DNA from: Stentor coeruleus
Taxonomy: Eukaryota > Ciliophora > Heterotrichea > Heterotrichida > Stentoridae
Direction: 5' to 3'
Length of the DNA: 46,579 nucleotides
Assembly: GCA_001970955.1 (NCBI GenBank)
Contig: MPUH01000547.1
Location: forward strand, 1-46,579
Shown here: positions 26,971-38,900 of the stretch, in pieces
Layout: every line of letters starts with the position of its first letter
How positions within the stretch are numbered: position 1 is the first letter of the stretch
Notes under the pieces: model-generated
The model's database searches: none
What the model saw: the letters and a program-made list of their open reading frames with translations, nothing else
What the model was told of the DNA's origin: nothing
Translations under genes and position numbers: made by a program

Positions 26971-29319
26971 ATGGAAAATAAACAAGAAATAATTCCTTTC
27001 AGGGTTTTTGTTAGGATCAGGCCAATGTCAGACAAAGAAAAAGTAATCCGTGCCGACAAAATTATCAGAACCGATGACAACATAGTAAAAAATATCTAGA
27101 TTTGGGTTAATGAGCAGCGAGGGAATTTTATTAAAGAAAACAGCTATGCATTTGATAAAGTCTTTACAGAACGGTCTGAGAATTTAAAAATTTATCGAGA
27201 GGAATTGAAATCTTTAGTTGAAGATGTATGTAATGGCTTAAATGGGACATGCTTTGCATATGGAATGACAGGTGCAGGGAAAACCCACACTATGCTTGGA
27301 AGTACTAATGTATTTAAGACAGAAAAAGGTATTGTATATATTGCAGTAGATGACTGCATAAGTTCATTAGCAAGTAAACGTTGTGATTTTGTCATGAAAT
27401 TAAGCTACTTAGAAATTTATAATGAACATGTAAGAGATTTACTTGGATCAGGAGAAAGCTTAATGGTAGTTGAAGATCCTTTAAAAGGTGTTATAATTCC
27501 AAACTTACGTGAATTTGAGATAACATCATCAGTTGAAGCAAAAGAAATTATCGATGCTGGGAATTCAATAAGGGTCATGGCATCAACTGCGGCTAATCAA
27601 TTTTCAACACGTTCACATGCTATTCTTCAGCTTTCTTTAGAACAGACTTCTAAAGAAAAAGGTATAGTCAACCAAGTTATCACTTCTAAATTGTGTCTTA
27701 TTGATTTAGCAGGTAGTGAACGGGCAGCGAGTACAGAAAACAGAGGTCAGAGAATGATTGAAGGCGCTAATATTAACAGAAGCCTTTTAGCTTTGGGGAA
27801 TTGTATAAATATTCTTAGTGACTATAATAAACGAGGCAAATATATCCCATATCGTGATTCTAAACTTACAAGAATACTCAAAGACTCTTTAGGTGGAAAT
27901 ACTCAAACAATTATGATTGCTTGTATATCCCCTTCTTCTTCAGCATTAGAAGAAACTTTAAACACTTTGAAATATGCTGAGCGAGCAAGGAATATAAAAA
28001 ATAAGGTAGTGCAAAATACAAAAGAAGTAGAAACTCATGTTAGTGAATATAAAGACATTATAAATTCTCTTCGACAAGAAATTGAATTGTTAAAATTGCA
28101 AATTAATAAACCTGAAGAAATCAATCTTGAAAGAGAAGGGATTTTAGAAATTCAAGAAGGACTTGAAGAAATATCCCAGAAAATCATGATGAATTTTGAA
28201 GAACATTGGGAAATTAAAAAAAGTATTAGGGAAATTGAGTTACTAAATGAAGATAACACTATGAAAATGAAAAAACTTTTAGCTAGGCATCAAAATGAAG
28301 AAATGAACAGTAAAGATCTTCGATCTTTAAAACATGAATTAATTTTCTTAAAGCAAAACATAAAAGAAAATGAAGAAGCCCGGGCTGAGTTGTTAGAAAA
28401 TTTATACATGAACCTTAAGATTAAGTCTAGTCTCCAACAATCAATGTCTATACTGAAAAAAGATGATAAAAAAGAAATCTTAGAATTGCAAATCATGCTT
28501 AGAAACTTAAAACTAGAAGCATTAGATTTACATATACAAAACACATTAATTAAACAAGAAGCTCAGAAAAATAAAGAAGAAAGTCAAGCAAAAGATGCTA
28601 TTATAAATAAAATGCGAAAAGAAATCGAAGAAATGAAAAAACAAATTACAACTTTGGTACAACCTTCTTATTTAAACACCCCTAATGAAGAGTTTTTTGC
28701 AAGCTTTGCAGGTTCGAAGGCATCTTTTGAGGAATCACCAACAATTAAACCTTTTGTATTGTCCCCGAAAAATAGCGAGAAAAAAATTAAATTATCTAAA
28801 TTGGAGGAAGCTAGAAAAGCAAGAAAAGAAGTTAAATCGTCGAATAATGTTTTAAAAGATACTATTGAGGAAACTACTAAGTCTGAGTTTTCAGATAGAG
28901 TAAGGGCGAGTTCAGTTACTGCAAATCTTAAAACTAATGGAGGATTACAAAGAGCACAAAAGAGTTTAAGAGGAGCATTTAGTAATATTTATCAGATTGA
29001 AAATATGAAAGATAGATATAAAAGCGTAGAAAGACATCGGACACCTACACAAAAAGAGATAAGAAAGGAAAAATTAATAGTGAAACATTCTCTAAAACAG
29101 AAAAGCCAATCATCAATAGCTAGTATTGTTAAAGGTTTGAGCTNAATAGTGAAACATTCTCTAAAACAGAAAAGCCAATCATCAATAGCTAGTATTGTTA
29201 AAGGTTTGAGCTCAAAAATTCTATCAACAGAAGAGGCTTCAGATATAGTTAAAAGTACTTGGAACATGAAGAAAAAGCATCTCACTCCTTCTGTTACAAT
29301 TTCTTTGAAAAAGACTTAA
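26971..29319 (+). CDS. Kinesin-8-like motor protein
   Basis: A 15-nt intron (27085-27099, phase 0) is removed, giving 777 residues as assembled. The motor domain begins near the N-terminus (PFRVFVRIRPMS) with AYGMTGAGKTHTMLG as P-loop, STRSHAILQLSLE as switch I, LIDLAGSERA as switch II, and ANINRSLLALGNCINIL, YRDSKLTRILKDSLGGNTQT and TLNTLKYAERARNIKN in family order. The LLALGNCINIL and LTRILKDSLGG blocks fit kinesin-8 (Kip3/KIF18/KIF19), plus-end motors that set microtubule and cilium length; the class is inferred. A coiled coil runs from about 340 to 560 and a basic Ser-rich tail follows. A 23-codon block containing an unknown residue near the C-terminus is duplicated around the N at 29144. 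It is probably an assembly artefact, so the true protein is about 754 residues. Confidence 0.93.
27085..27099 (+). other. 15-nt intron of the kinesin gene
   Basis: The sequence is GTAAAAAATATCTAG, phase 0, with A at position 10. Removing it joins RTDDNI to IWVNEQRGNFIKENSYAFDK, which restores the start of the motor domain. Confidence 0.9.
29076..29212. repeat. 68-bp direct repeat flanking N inside kinesin gene
   Basis: The copies 29076-29143 and 29145-29212 are identical as read, with N at 29144. Unit plus N is 69 nt, so the frame survives but 23 codons (including SLKQKSQSSIASIVKGLS) appear twice. Confidence 0.85.
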
Positions 29320-29331
29320 TAGAATGTATTA

Positions 29332-29982
29332 TCATTTATGTTTATGTCTAAACGTCCAATGATCAATATGCTGACCCTCAATGTTAGGCCTTCTTTTTTC
29401 TTGCAGACACCAACTTCTAATATTCCTCTTAATACTCCTTTCTAATGCCTTCAAGTTACCTTCCTGAAATTTAGGACTTTTACTTTTAACTTCAATCTGT
29501 CCAAAAATTTCAAGATTGCCAACATTTAACATGCGAGGGTGATATTTTTTCTTTTGTTTTTTCCTTTGTTCTGGAAGAGAAATTTCAGTAATCGCACTTT
29601 TCCTAAAGCCAGGGGTCTTTTCTGTTACATATTTTTCAAAAGACCTTGTGGCAATATGCTTCATAAAACAGTTTAATGAAGTCTCAGCCTCATATTCTTG
29701 AACACGCACCTTAAAAGGAATAGGTCTTTTAGGTAATGGGCCAAAGTTTACATCTCTGATTTGTTTATGCTTCGAGCTAAAATGAAGCATATTAGCGATT
29801 TCATTTGAGGAAATAGTTGGTCTTACAATTGCAGGCTCAACACTTAGAGCTTTAAGTTGAGACCTTCGTGGTTTGTCAGCAATATGACTTAATACAGGAT
29901 ATTCTTTTTTCAGTTTTTCCCTTAATTCTTCAACTTTATCGTACATATTGTTAACGTGATATGAAAATAAGAGATTGGGCAA
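29332..29982 (-). CDS. Hypothetical basic protein
   Basis: I do not recognise this 216-residue protein. It is basic (many Lys and Arg), with blocks VNFGPLPKRPIPFKVRVQEY, KYVTEKTPGFRKSAITEIS, PEQRKKQKKKYHPRMLNVGN, and an end RPNIEGQHIDHWTFRHKHK. Several such TPGFRK- and FK-type motifs with basic spacers occur in ciliate axonemal or basal-body proteins, but that link is loose. Met13 (29946), giving MYDKVEELREKLKKEYPVL, may be the real start since it opens a good helix. It ends tail to tail with kinesin, only 12 nt between the two coding ends, and uses TGA as stop, the only TGA among the intact genes here. Confidence 0.65.
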   Translation of the reverse strand: MPNLLFSYHVNNMYDKVEELREKLKKEYPVLSHIADKPRRSQLKALSVEPAIVRPTISSNEIANMLHFSSKHKQIRDVNFGPLPKRPIPFKVRVQEYEAETSLNCFMKHIATRSFEKYVTEKTPGFRKSAITEISLPEQRKKQKKKYHPRMLNVGNLEIFGQIEVKSKSPKFQEGNLKALERSIKRNIRSWCLQEKRRPNIEGQHIDHWTFRHKHK

Positions 29983-30342
29983 TTGGGTTGGAAGTCATAA
30001 ATGATAGATTTTAGTAGATAATATGGGCCCTAGCATTTATTTAATTAGTATCAAATCTATGTTTATAACTAAAAATGTATAATACAAATTGAATATCTAT
30101 TATTATTTGTGAGGAGCTTCTGTGTATTACTTTATTTTCCAATAAATAAGGTTTGATATAGTTATAGTTTTAGTTTAAATCATTTTAACTTTATTATATA
30201 AACAATCTAAATCAAAATAATACCAAATTTTAAGTTGCTTTGAGTACAGTCTTATAAGAAATACCCAATACAACAACATGATAATTTACTTGTATAATTC
30301 ATAAACTACTAAACATAACTAATAACAATGACTTATTTAGAC
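29983..30342. other. Intergenic, RPB3 3' end to next minus gene
   Basis: No gene is seen. It lies between two minus-strand genes and must hold the promoter of the gene at 29332-29982 and the 3' end of RPB3. Confidence 0.5.
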
Positions 30343-31245
30343 CTACTTAGGAATAGCCCCTTTAATATCTTCAAGTTTTGTACATAATAGTGTAAATGCT
30401 TTCATTAAAATGCTTTCTGGTTTCAAAGCCCCAGAGCTTTCAACCTTAAACACAAATTTGTCTTTAATTTGATTAATACGGACAATATTTTCTAAAGAGT
30501 TCAAAATAGCAATTGACGACTTAGTAATCATAGACTCTCCTTTTCTCACACATTCATCACAAAACATGCATTTGTTAGGTTTAACAATTTCTATATTGTC
30601 TTCATTAAGATTAAAAACTTTTGCCGGGCAGGAGTTGACGAAATCTTGTTTATCTTTAAGGTCCATCAATGTTTCGATTTTTGGAGTATTTAAGATAATC
30701 TCAGGAGTGTATTTAAACGAACAAGTAGCTACTGGTGACCATTTCGCATGTTCTTTACCTATTCCTTTACGTGCATTACATGTAATATCGATTTCCTGAT
30801 TTTTTTTAAGTTTTAGTAACAATATTGGTCCATCAATATCAGCAGGACGGACTTCATTAGCAGATTGTGATACTCTTCTAAGATCCATTGATGTAACATC
30901 TAAAACCCCACCTTCTGAATTTTTCACTTTCAATCTGAACTGTACAGCACAACATTGACAATGACCTGAGCATTTACAATTTCTTGGGAACTCGTATTCA
31001 TCAATATTCTCACTGACTAAAGGGATAAGTCCAAGTCTATGTGCAATAAACTCATCATGTAAAGAACTTGTGTTTATTTGTATCTGAACTAAATCTATAG
31101 CCATTGTTGGAACTTCAGCTATCATTGTCCTTCTAAGTGAATTGGCGATACTTGAATCAACCCCGCTTAGCGTGAATTTCATTTTTTCCTTGCTGAGCTT
31201 CTGGATTTCAATGCCTGGAGTGCGATTGCGAAAGGTATCAGCCAT
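30343..31245 (-). CDS. RPB3: RNA polymerase II subunit RPB3
   Basis: RPB3 is the alpha-like subunit that pairs with RPB11 to start assembly of RNA polymerase II. The 300-residue protein has the dimerisation block MKFTLSGVDSSIANSLRRTM (22-41) with MIAEVPTMAIDLVQIQINTS just after, and ALR-type HDEFIAHRLGLIPL. The zinc-binding loop is C90, C92, C96, C98 and C99 (CKCSGHCQCC). The alpha-domain insert contains AKWSPVATCSFKYTP, and a C-rich block near 230 (CMFCDECVRKG) and the second dimerisation helix ESILMKAFTLLCTKL close the protein. The RPB3 label over AC40 rests on the zinc loop and the AKWSPV block. It lies nuclear by function. It ends in TAG and needs no intron. Confidence 0.96.
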   Translation of the reverse strand: MADTFRNRTPGIEIQKLSKEKMKFTLSGVDSSIANSLRRTMIAEVPTMAIDLVQIQINTSSLHDEFIAHRLGLIPLVSENIDEYEFPRNCKCSGHCQCCAVQFRLKVKNSEGGVLDVTSMDLRRVSQSANEVRPADIDGPILLLKLKKNQEIDITCNARKGIGKEHAKWSPVATCSFKYTPEIILNTPKIETLMDLKDKQDFVNSCPAKVFNLNEDNIEIVKPNKCMFCDECVRKGESMITKSSIAILNSLENIVRINQIKDKFVFKVESSGALKPESILMKAFTLLCTKLEDIKGAIPK

Positions 31246-32188
31246 TAAAAGATATAAGCAAGTTTAGGATATTTAGATGTTATTAAGGTTAATAAAGATT
31301 TTGACTGTTTTTTATTAGTTTGTTAAAGAATTTGGTTGTTATAGTTTTTTTAATATGATGTTTGAGATTTTAGATAAGGTGAGTTATTTAAAGTGGATAA
31401 ATACTTCAAATAGAGAGTGATCTTCGGTATCTTTAACCTAGATTTTGATGGAAATAATATTAAGATGAATATTTTCAGAGATTTTCTATGAAAATTATTA
31501 TTGGAAGATTTAGTCTAAGCTTGATTAAATTTTAAAAACAATAAGAATTGTGGGGATTTTATACTAAGATAGTTGAAAGATAATTTTTTTTCTCAGTATC
31601 TATACTGTAAATAGCTTAGTCTGCTTAATCTTATAGGATTACAAATAAAATTATGTGTTTATAATATTTTATAAGTTCACTAATGAGCTATAAGCGATCT
31701 GGTTTGTATTTAAATGATTTCTAAGTTACTATCTACATAATGGACTAATTTTTCGTCTAAGTCTAATATGTGTTTATTATCTTTTATAATACATATAAAG
31801 CTTGAATGCAAAACTAGCATATTATCAGTAATATGTATAATCACTGAAATGCTAAGCAAAATCGATTCAATAATTTTTTAAGCTTTCATATAATTTTCTA
31901 TAGAATATTATTTTCAGAACACTGAATAAAGTTGATCATAATACTAGGAACCACACCTATTATACATTCTAAAACTTTCAAGTTAAAGCTTTATGATACT
32001 TATAATATATATTATGAGAATTCATTTTATATTATTTAATTTATGCTTCATAAACATGCTAATCTCCCGCTTTTTATACAATAATTTGCTTTCTTGGATT
32101 TTTGTTTTGAGTATTTGTATCTAAGAATTAGATAAAAAAATTATTATTTTATCTATAGAATATAAGTTTCATCATAGTAAGCTCTGAT
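31246..32188. other. Intergenic, upstream of RPB3
   Basis: No gene is seen. The first 300 bases or so are G-rich on the plus strand, as for the upstream flank of a minus-strand gene. The rest is AT-rich with frequent stops in all frames. Confidence 0.5.
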
Positions 32189-32558
32189 ATGTATAGTAGA
32201 AAGATTGTGGAAATGCTCAGTAAGTTTGGTAAACATTTTTTCATTAAAGTAGATATTAGCAAAGACTACTACAGTCATTTCAATTATACGAGAATGTCTT
32301 AAGGTAGTTTAAGTGCTTTTTCACTAAAGAACTTTTCTAGGTAAGGAACTAATCTATCTTCAGTATAGGCCCAGTAAATCATATGGCGACTTATCAGTAC
32401 TATCCTGATGAAGTTTTTTCAAAGATTTCTAAGAGTTTTTATTATGTTGATGAATTGTTTTAGTTTCTCTAATAGTTTTTTTCCTGATAATTAGCTTGAT
32501 GCCATGGCAAAGTATTTATATTGGTGAAAATTTGGTCTAAGTTTTAAGGGATATTTGT
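32189..32558 (+). pseudogene. Decayed gene, family unknown
   Basis: Plus-strand frames read like protein in successive pieces: MYSRKIVEMLSKFGKHFFIK followed by VDISKDYYSHFNYTRMS, then after frame changes MATYQYYPDEVFSKISKS and FYYVDELF, then LDAMAKYLYW and KFGLSFKGYL. Stops and frame changes separate them and no 15-nt intron of the local type mends the breaks. I read this as an old gene. I cannot name its family. The pieces lie in spacing that could belong to one protein. Confidence 0.4.
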
Positions 32559-32994
32559 ATTAAATTAAACAATCAAACTTATAAAATTATCTAAATGAAT
32601 AATGTGAATTTTAGTTTTATGCTCTCATTGAGAGAATTAATATTATACAATACCTTTTACATAGTATCATAAACCTTTGCCATTTTACAAAGTAATAAAT
32701 CTTATTCTAAATTATTTTTCCTTATATTATTTATTATATTTATAAAATACTACACTACTGAACATCAAATTCAACTTTAAACAATTTACAAACAGTCTCA
32801 TTTTTGGATCTCAACCATATTCCTCATCTTCCCAAACACTTATTTTCATTCGAACTATTAACTTTTCTATTCTAATCTTTTTACATTTATAATCCTTTCG
32901 ATGTCTATTTTATTAATTCCCTCAAACCATCTTTGTCAATATCGCTGTTGAAAAAAAAAGACAACAAAAATTATCTATAAGTAAATATATAAAT

Positions 32995-35900
32995 ATGAAC
33001 GGGGCAGTAGCAAATGTATTAAACAGCGTTCTTGGTAGCTGGGTCGAAAACGTCAATTCCGAGCAACTCAAGCTTTCGATTTTTTCAGGCCAGGTTAACT
33101 TGACAAATCTGATGCTCAAAGAATCAGCAATCGATTCCTTAGGATTCCCTTTTAAGCTTCGTTCAGGATGTATAAAATCCTTAGATATCGATATTCCATG
33201 GTCATCTTTAGCATCAAATCCTTTAAAAATCCAAATAACAGGGGTCAATGCTTTAATTTCGCCAGCTTCTCCCGACAACTGGAGCGAAGAAAATGAAAAA
33301 ACTAATGAAAAAATATTTAGAAGGACCATTCTTGAGAATTTTGAAGCTATTTCTAACACTGAAATATCAGTAAATGAAGATCAAGGCTTTGTGGCAAAGC
33401 TTGTTAATAAAATTGTATTGAATGTCCAAGTAAAAATCAGCTGTGTTTATATAAGATATGAAGATGATATAACTAGTACTAGACCTTTTGCTATAGGTTT
33501 TATGATAAAGTCTTTAAAAGCTGTGACTTGTGATGAGAATTGGAATCAAAAATATATTGAGTCAGCACCGATTAATTATAAACTTGTTGAAATAGAAGGA
33601 ATAAGTTTGTATATTGATTATAAAAACAAACTTGAACAGAATTATAAAGCTTTTGCTGATATGATTGTTGAAGAAATGGAAAAAGAGGTCGACCATTTTT
33701 ATATACTCAGTCCAACGACGTATACATTAAAAGCAAGGATAAATACAAATCCTAAAGATTTATCAGTACCTCAGTATTCGCTAAATTTGCATAACCCTAA
33801 AGTTAGATTTGCAGTAGAAATGGAGCAATTGTTTCATGTAATGAAAATTTTGGAATTTATGCAGTCCTTTGATCATTTCAGAAACGGGATTAAAAAAAGT
33901 ATTACCTACCCTGAAATTTCAGGAGACCAATCATCCAAGTACAAAGAACTTTATAAAGAATATCGACTGACTAATAAAGATTCTAAAAAAGCTAAAGAAA
34001 TAAAAAAAACTCTAACTGAAATTGAAGAAGGATATGATGTTTACTCAATTATCGGGCAAAGAAAATATATAGATAAAGAGTTGGAACTAATTAAAAAAGA
34101 ACAAGGATTATTAGAAGAAATTAAAAAGACTGAAGAAGAGGCACAAGGTGGGACTTTGAGTAAATTCACTGGGTTTTTATGGGGTAAATCAGACAGTCAG
34201 AAGAAACAAGATGATGAAAACAGAAAGAAAAAAATAAGTGAAATGAAAGCTCAGCTTCAAAATGTGTTATTAGAAAAGCAAGCCTTTACTGAAGAAATGA
34301 ATTCTTGGGTTGCAAGTGACAGTGAATTCTCAGCTGTTCCAAAAGATTTCACCCAATTTCTAATCAAATTTGAAGTAGACTCTACAGCTTTTGCTTTAAG
34401 ATACGATGAACAAGATATAATTGTATTTAAAATGCGCACATTTCAAGTTACTACAGGGATAAGAATAGACTCGTTTTATGTCAAACTTAAAATTTCACGA
34501 ACAAGTATTCAAGATAAAGTAATGCATAGTGTTGATTTCCCTTATATATTAAGAGGTAAACCATTAAAAGCCAAATATGAAACTTTGCATAAACAGAAAT
34601 TGTCTTTGCATTCAGGGGGAATTGTTGTATATGGCAACTTTTTTAGTTTTTTCAAAGTAAATAATCTATTCACAGAGCTCTTAAACAATACTTCGGATGA
34701 GCTGAAAAACAATTACCTCAAACAAATCTCAGAAACCTCTTTGGAATACATAAAACAAAGTGAGAATTATATGAAAGACCTTTTGAAAAACGGAGTTACT
34801 GAAACTATTGAGTTAGACCTAGACATCAAAGCTCCTCTTGTATGTATTCCCCTTGACATAAACTCAAAATCTTCAGGAATGCTCATCATGGACTTTGGTA
34901 ACCTAGATGCTAAAACTAGTTCCACTAAAGAAGCTGGCTATGATTTCTTTGTATATTCTTTCGCTTATAAAGAAATGAGAGCTTGTGTAGCTTGGAACTT
35001 TGATGATATTAATAAATGGCAAGAAGGTTCTTTTACTGAAATCCTCCTACCAGTTGATTATACTTTAGAATTAAGAAACTGTGCTCAAATACAATACACT
35101 GTACCAAGCTTAAAAGCTAGACTTATTTTCCCTAAAATCAAAGTGGCAATTCATGATACTGTGTTAAAATTTGTTTTTCAGCTTCAAAAAAGAGTTATGA
35201 ATATTTTAGCAGAAGCATCATCATTTGATCCTATGCAGAAAGCAAAAAGAATTGAAGATTTCAAAAGAAAGTCTGTAGCTAAAAATTCAGTTATAGAGAC
35301 TGAAGGGTATAAAGATCAAATGAAAAGAATCAAAAAAATCGTTTCTGTTAAGTTTGGCATAGTATTTGAAGAAATTGATATTGTTGTTATTGAAAACTCT
35401 AAACTTCTCACCGGATTTGGGATTTTAAACCTTAAAGCTGAGTCCAGGCTTAGCGTTGATGGAGAAATCTCAGGGGAAATTACTCTTGGAAGACTTGAAT
35501 TAAAAGATCATAGAGAAGGAATTCTTTTAAACAAAGCAATTTCTAACCCACTTCTTGAAAATCTAGAATCACGAAAGAGCTTAAATGCTGATGAAATTTT
35601 GCAAGTAAGGATGAATTTTTTAATGAAGCCTAAAACTGATATTGTCGATATCGGGATTTATATAAATGATATGAGAGTTATCTTATCATCTTCGTTTTTC
35701 ACAGCACTGGAAAACTTTTTTAAAGAAACTTTTAGTCTTATAGAATCAATGGATCCAGAAAAACCATCAACTCAATCACAAGAAGAAAAATATTCTTATA
35801 CTACAAATTTCAATACAAGAATAGTAATTCAATTAACAAACTTTGAACTTTGGCTGCCTCTATCTTTAACTCATTTACACAAACGTACTGGGTGTTTCTT

Positions 35901-38900
35901 TTTTGGTGCATGTATTGAGTATAAATCTTCACAACAATATAAAATTTCGCTTAATGAAGAAATGGAAGAAATTAAACGTGAATATCTTCATTTAAGTGAT
36001 GAAGCATCAATAGAACTTACTGGTATAGGGGGTTTGATTGGTTTAATAAACAAAAACCGTGTTGTGCTTTCTGAAGAAAGAACTTATGATCTTATACCCC
36101 CATCACGCTTTGGGATTTATTATACTTGTTTAAAACCTAAGAATGAACCGATAATCATGAATTTCCAAGTCAATCTTGAAAGTATACAATTAGATATAGG
36201 GTTAAGAGATATACAATATGCTAAAAGTTTAGCTGATCAATGGATCCGAAAAACAACAACACAAGAAGAAAAAGCTGTGGATATGCCAGAAGTTAGTACA
36301 AAAACTCAGTTTTTAGTTGACTGTGATGCTTTTAAGGTCACTTTATTAGAAGATACTGGGGTTAAAGCATATACTTTATTAGTATTCCATATGAGTTCAT
36401 TTAAATTATCAGGAAATTTCGATGTAGACAAAATAGAAGCTTCAATGAGTACATTTTTATTTTCTGATTACTACAATCTTAAAATGTGTGCTTGGGAACC
36501 TCTTATAGAAAACTGGGATATAAGTAGTACTTTGGTACAAAATTCAAAAGAGAATCCAATGGTCATTGGAATTGAGTCGCCTACAATGTTGAATATTAAT
36601 ATTACAATGAGTATGATAGAAATCATGGGCACGCTTATGCAGAAACTAGGGGAAAATAGTTCATTTTGGGCTGAAGATTGTGTTAGAGAAAGAGCGCTTA
36701 CAGATCAAAACGAGCTTCTTGCGCATGGGCAATTTTTTTATAATATAGAAAATGCTATGGGAACCAGTTTGCAAGTCTGGCTTGATCTTCCTAAAACTGA
36801 AGTTGATGTGTGGATTCTTGGACCTGGTCAAACTCAAATGTTTAGTTATGAGCAACTGCAAGAAAAAATCAATACAAGTAGTTTGAAAAAAGGACTTAGT
36901 AATGGGATAACTGAAGAAGTTCAAGTTCCGATAAGTTTATGTTTGAAAATAGAAGGTTTTGAACCTGTTAAAGGGTTACATTTTGAAAGACTTGGAACTA
37001 GAGGTTTCGAACTTATATCTGGAGAAAGGAAAGTTAACTGTATTTTAACAGTTGAATCTAATGAAAATTTAAGAGTTGTCAGATTTGAAAGCGGAAAAAT
37101 ATGTATGAATAACACTTCAAGTCCTTTAGTTTTAATATGTGGTAGTAGTGAATATGAACTTGAAGCTGGAGGAGCTTATTCATTACCTTTAAGATGGAAT
37201 TATGCTACAGATAAACCAACTGTATTAACAAAAAATGGTCCAGTAACATTTTTTGATAATAAAGCTATAGAGCTTATTACTGGTGATTGGGCAGTTATAA
37301 CTATTTGTGAATATAAAACTGAAACTAGGAAAAGACAGACAGTTATTCAGTTTAATATACCTTTTTGTTTTGAAAATCTTATGCCTGGATTAATGACTGT
37401 ATATGCTAATAAATCAGAGAATCCTATTGGTGTTGGAAATGCTGGAAGTCGGATTAATTGTTCAAGATTCAACCCTAATAGTTCTAATGAGTTTAGCTTT
37501 AAGTTTGAATTTGACTCTGGGCTTATGCTTCAGACTGAATGGGCTGGAATTGGTTGTAAACAACATTCAATTGGGTATAAAGGAACTTTTATTGGGCAAT
37601 CAGTTATGATTGATCCTTCGGTTATGGATATTAAAAAAAGTAGAAGTATTGACTTAACATCAAGGAGGAGAATCAGGCCACAGGATCCTGATGTTTTATC
37701 AGCGAAAAATGTTGAAATTTATAGCAGCTACATCATCGTTAACAAAACTGAATTCGATATTGAAATGAGCAACAACAAATCCTCAGTCTCAATAACCCCA
37801 TACTCAATGTGTCTCTACAAAATAAATCGAATGAAGCTAAAAATCCTCAAAGAAAAATATGGCGAGCCAAGCGAGCTAAGCAAAGATCTAAACATTGAAG
37901 CCATAGGGATTTCCGGCTGTGTTTCATTACAATTCAAGCAAGTCAACGAAATAACTCCTAAAGAAATAATTTTTGGAATAAGTGTATCCTCAGCATCAAG
38001 ACCATTAATAAAAACAAAAATTGTTACTATAGTCCCAAGATTCGTCTTAACAAATGAATTAGAATACGACATTTTTATCAGACAATATTTCCGTGACTCA
38101 GAAGGAGGAATAACTTCAACATTAATATCAGGGGCAACTTTATCCTACAATCTTGAAAACTCAGAAGTATCTAAGCTTATTCAAATATCAAGAAATGGGC
38201 ATAACTGGTCTTCACCTTTTAGTCTACAAAACATTGAAGATTTTCAAGTAAAATTCTTATCAAGAGAAGAAGATCGTATAGAAGACTCATCTGATCAATG
38301 GCAAAAACCTCAACAATCTAATAATTTCAATCATATAGTAAGGGTTATAGTCACAACAGAAGATCAAGCTTCTTTACATACAATAATCACAACTCCTTCA
38401 GAACCAGAGTTTGCAATAAATAACACAACTCAAGAGACTATAAAAATTAGACAGAAAAAATTCCCCCCAATAACCGTCCCAGGATTTGCTAGAGTTCCTT
38501 GGGTATTTGATTCATTAGATTCTGAGAAAATACTTGAAATGACTATTGGGGGAAAAACTAAAGAGTTGAATATAGAAAAAGTAAAAAAATCAAAAAAATT
38601 CAGTAAATTTAGATTTGAAACTAGAGTTGTTGGGGTAACAAGAGAAGTTGTTATAAGTTTAACAAGAGGGTCTATGAATAGTTCTGTTGGGGGAGATGGG
38701 CCAAAAGGTAAGTTAAAAATGATAATGAATTTCAGAGGACTTGGGATTTCAGTTATTGATAGTACTCCACGCGAACTTTTTTATTTTAGTGCAATAGAGA
38801 TTAAAAATATATATAAAGAAAAAGAAGAAAAAGACCCGAAAAGACTTGAAAAAAGTAGGAAGTTTAAATTACTCATTGGGAAAATTCAACTTGATAATAT

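Noticed and set aside
30331-30345. A 15-nt GT...AG piece overlapping the end of RPB3 (minus strand, GTAGGTCTAAATAAG)
   Set aside because: It ends AAG not TAG, and A at position 10 alone is weak. RPB3 is complete without it.
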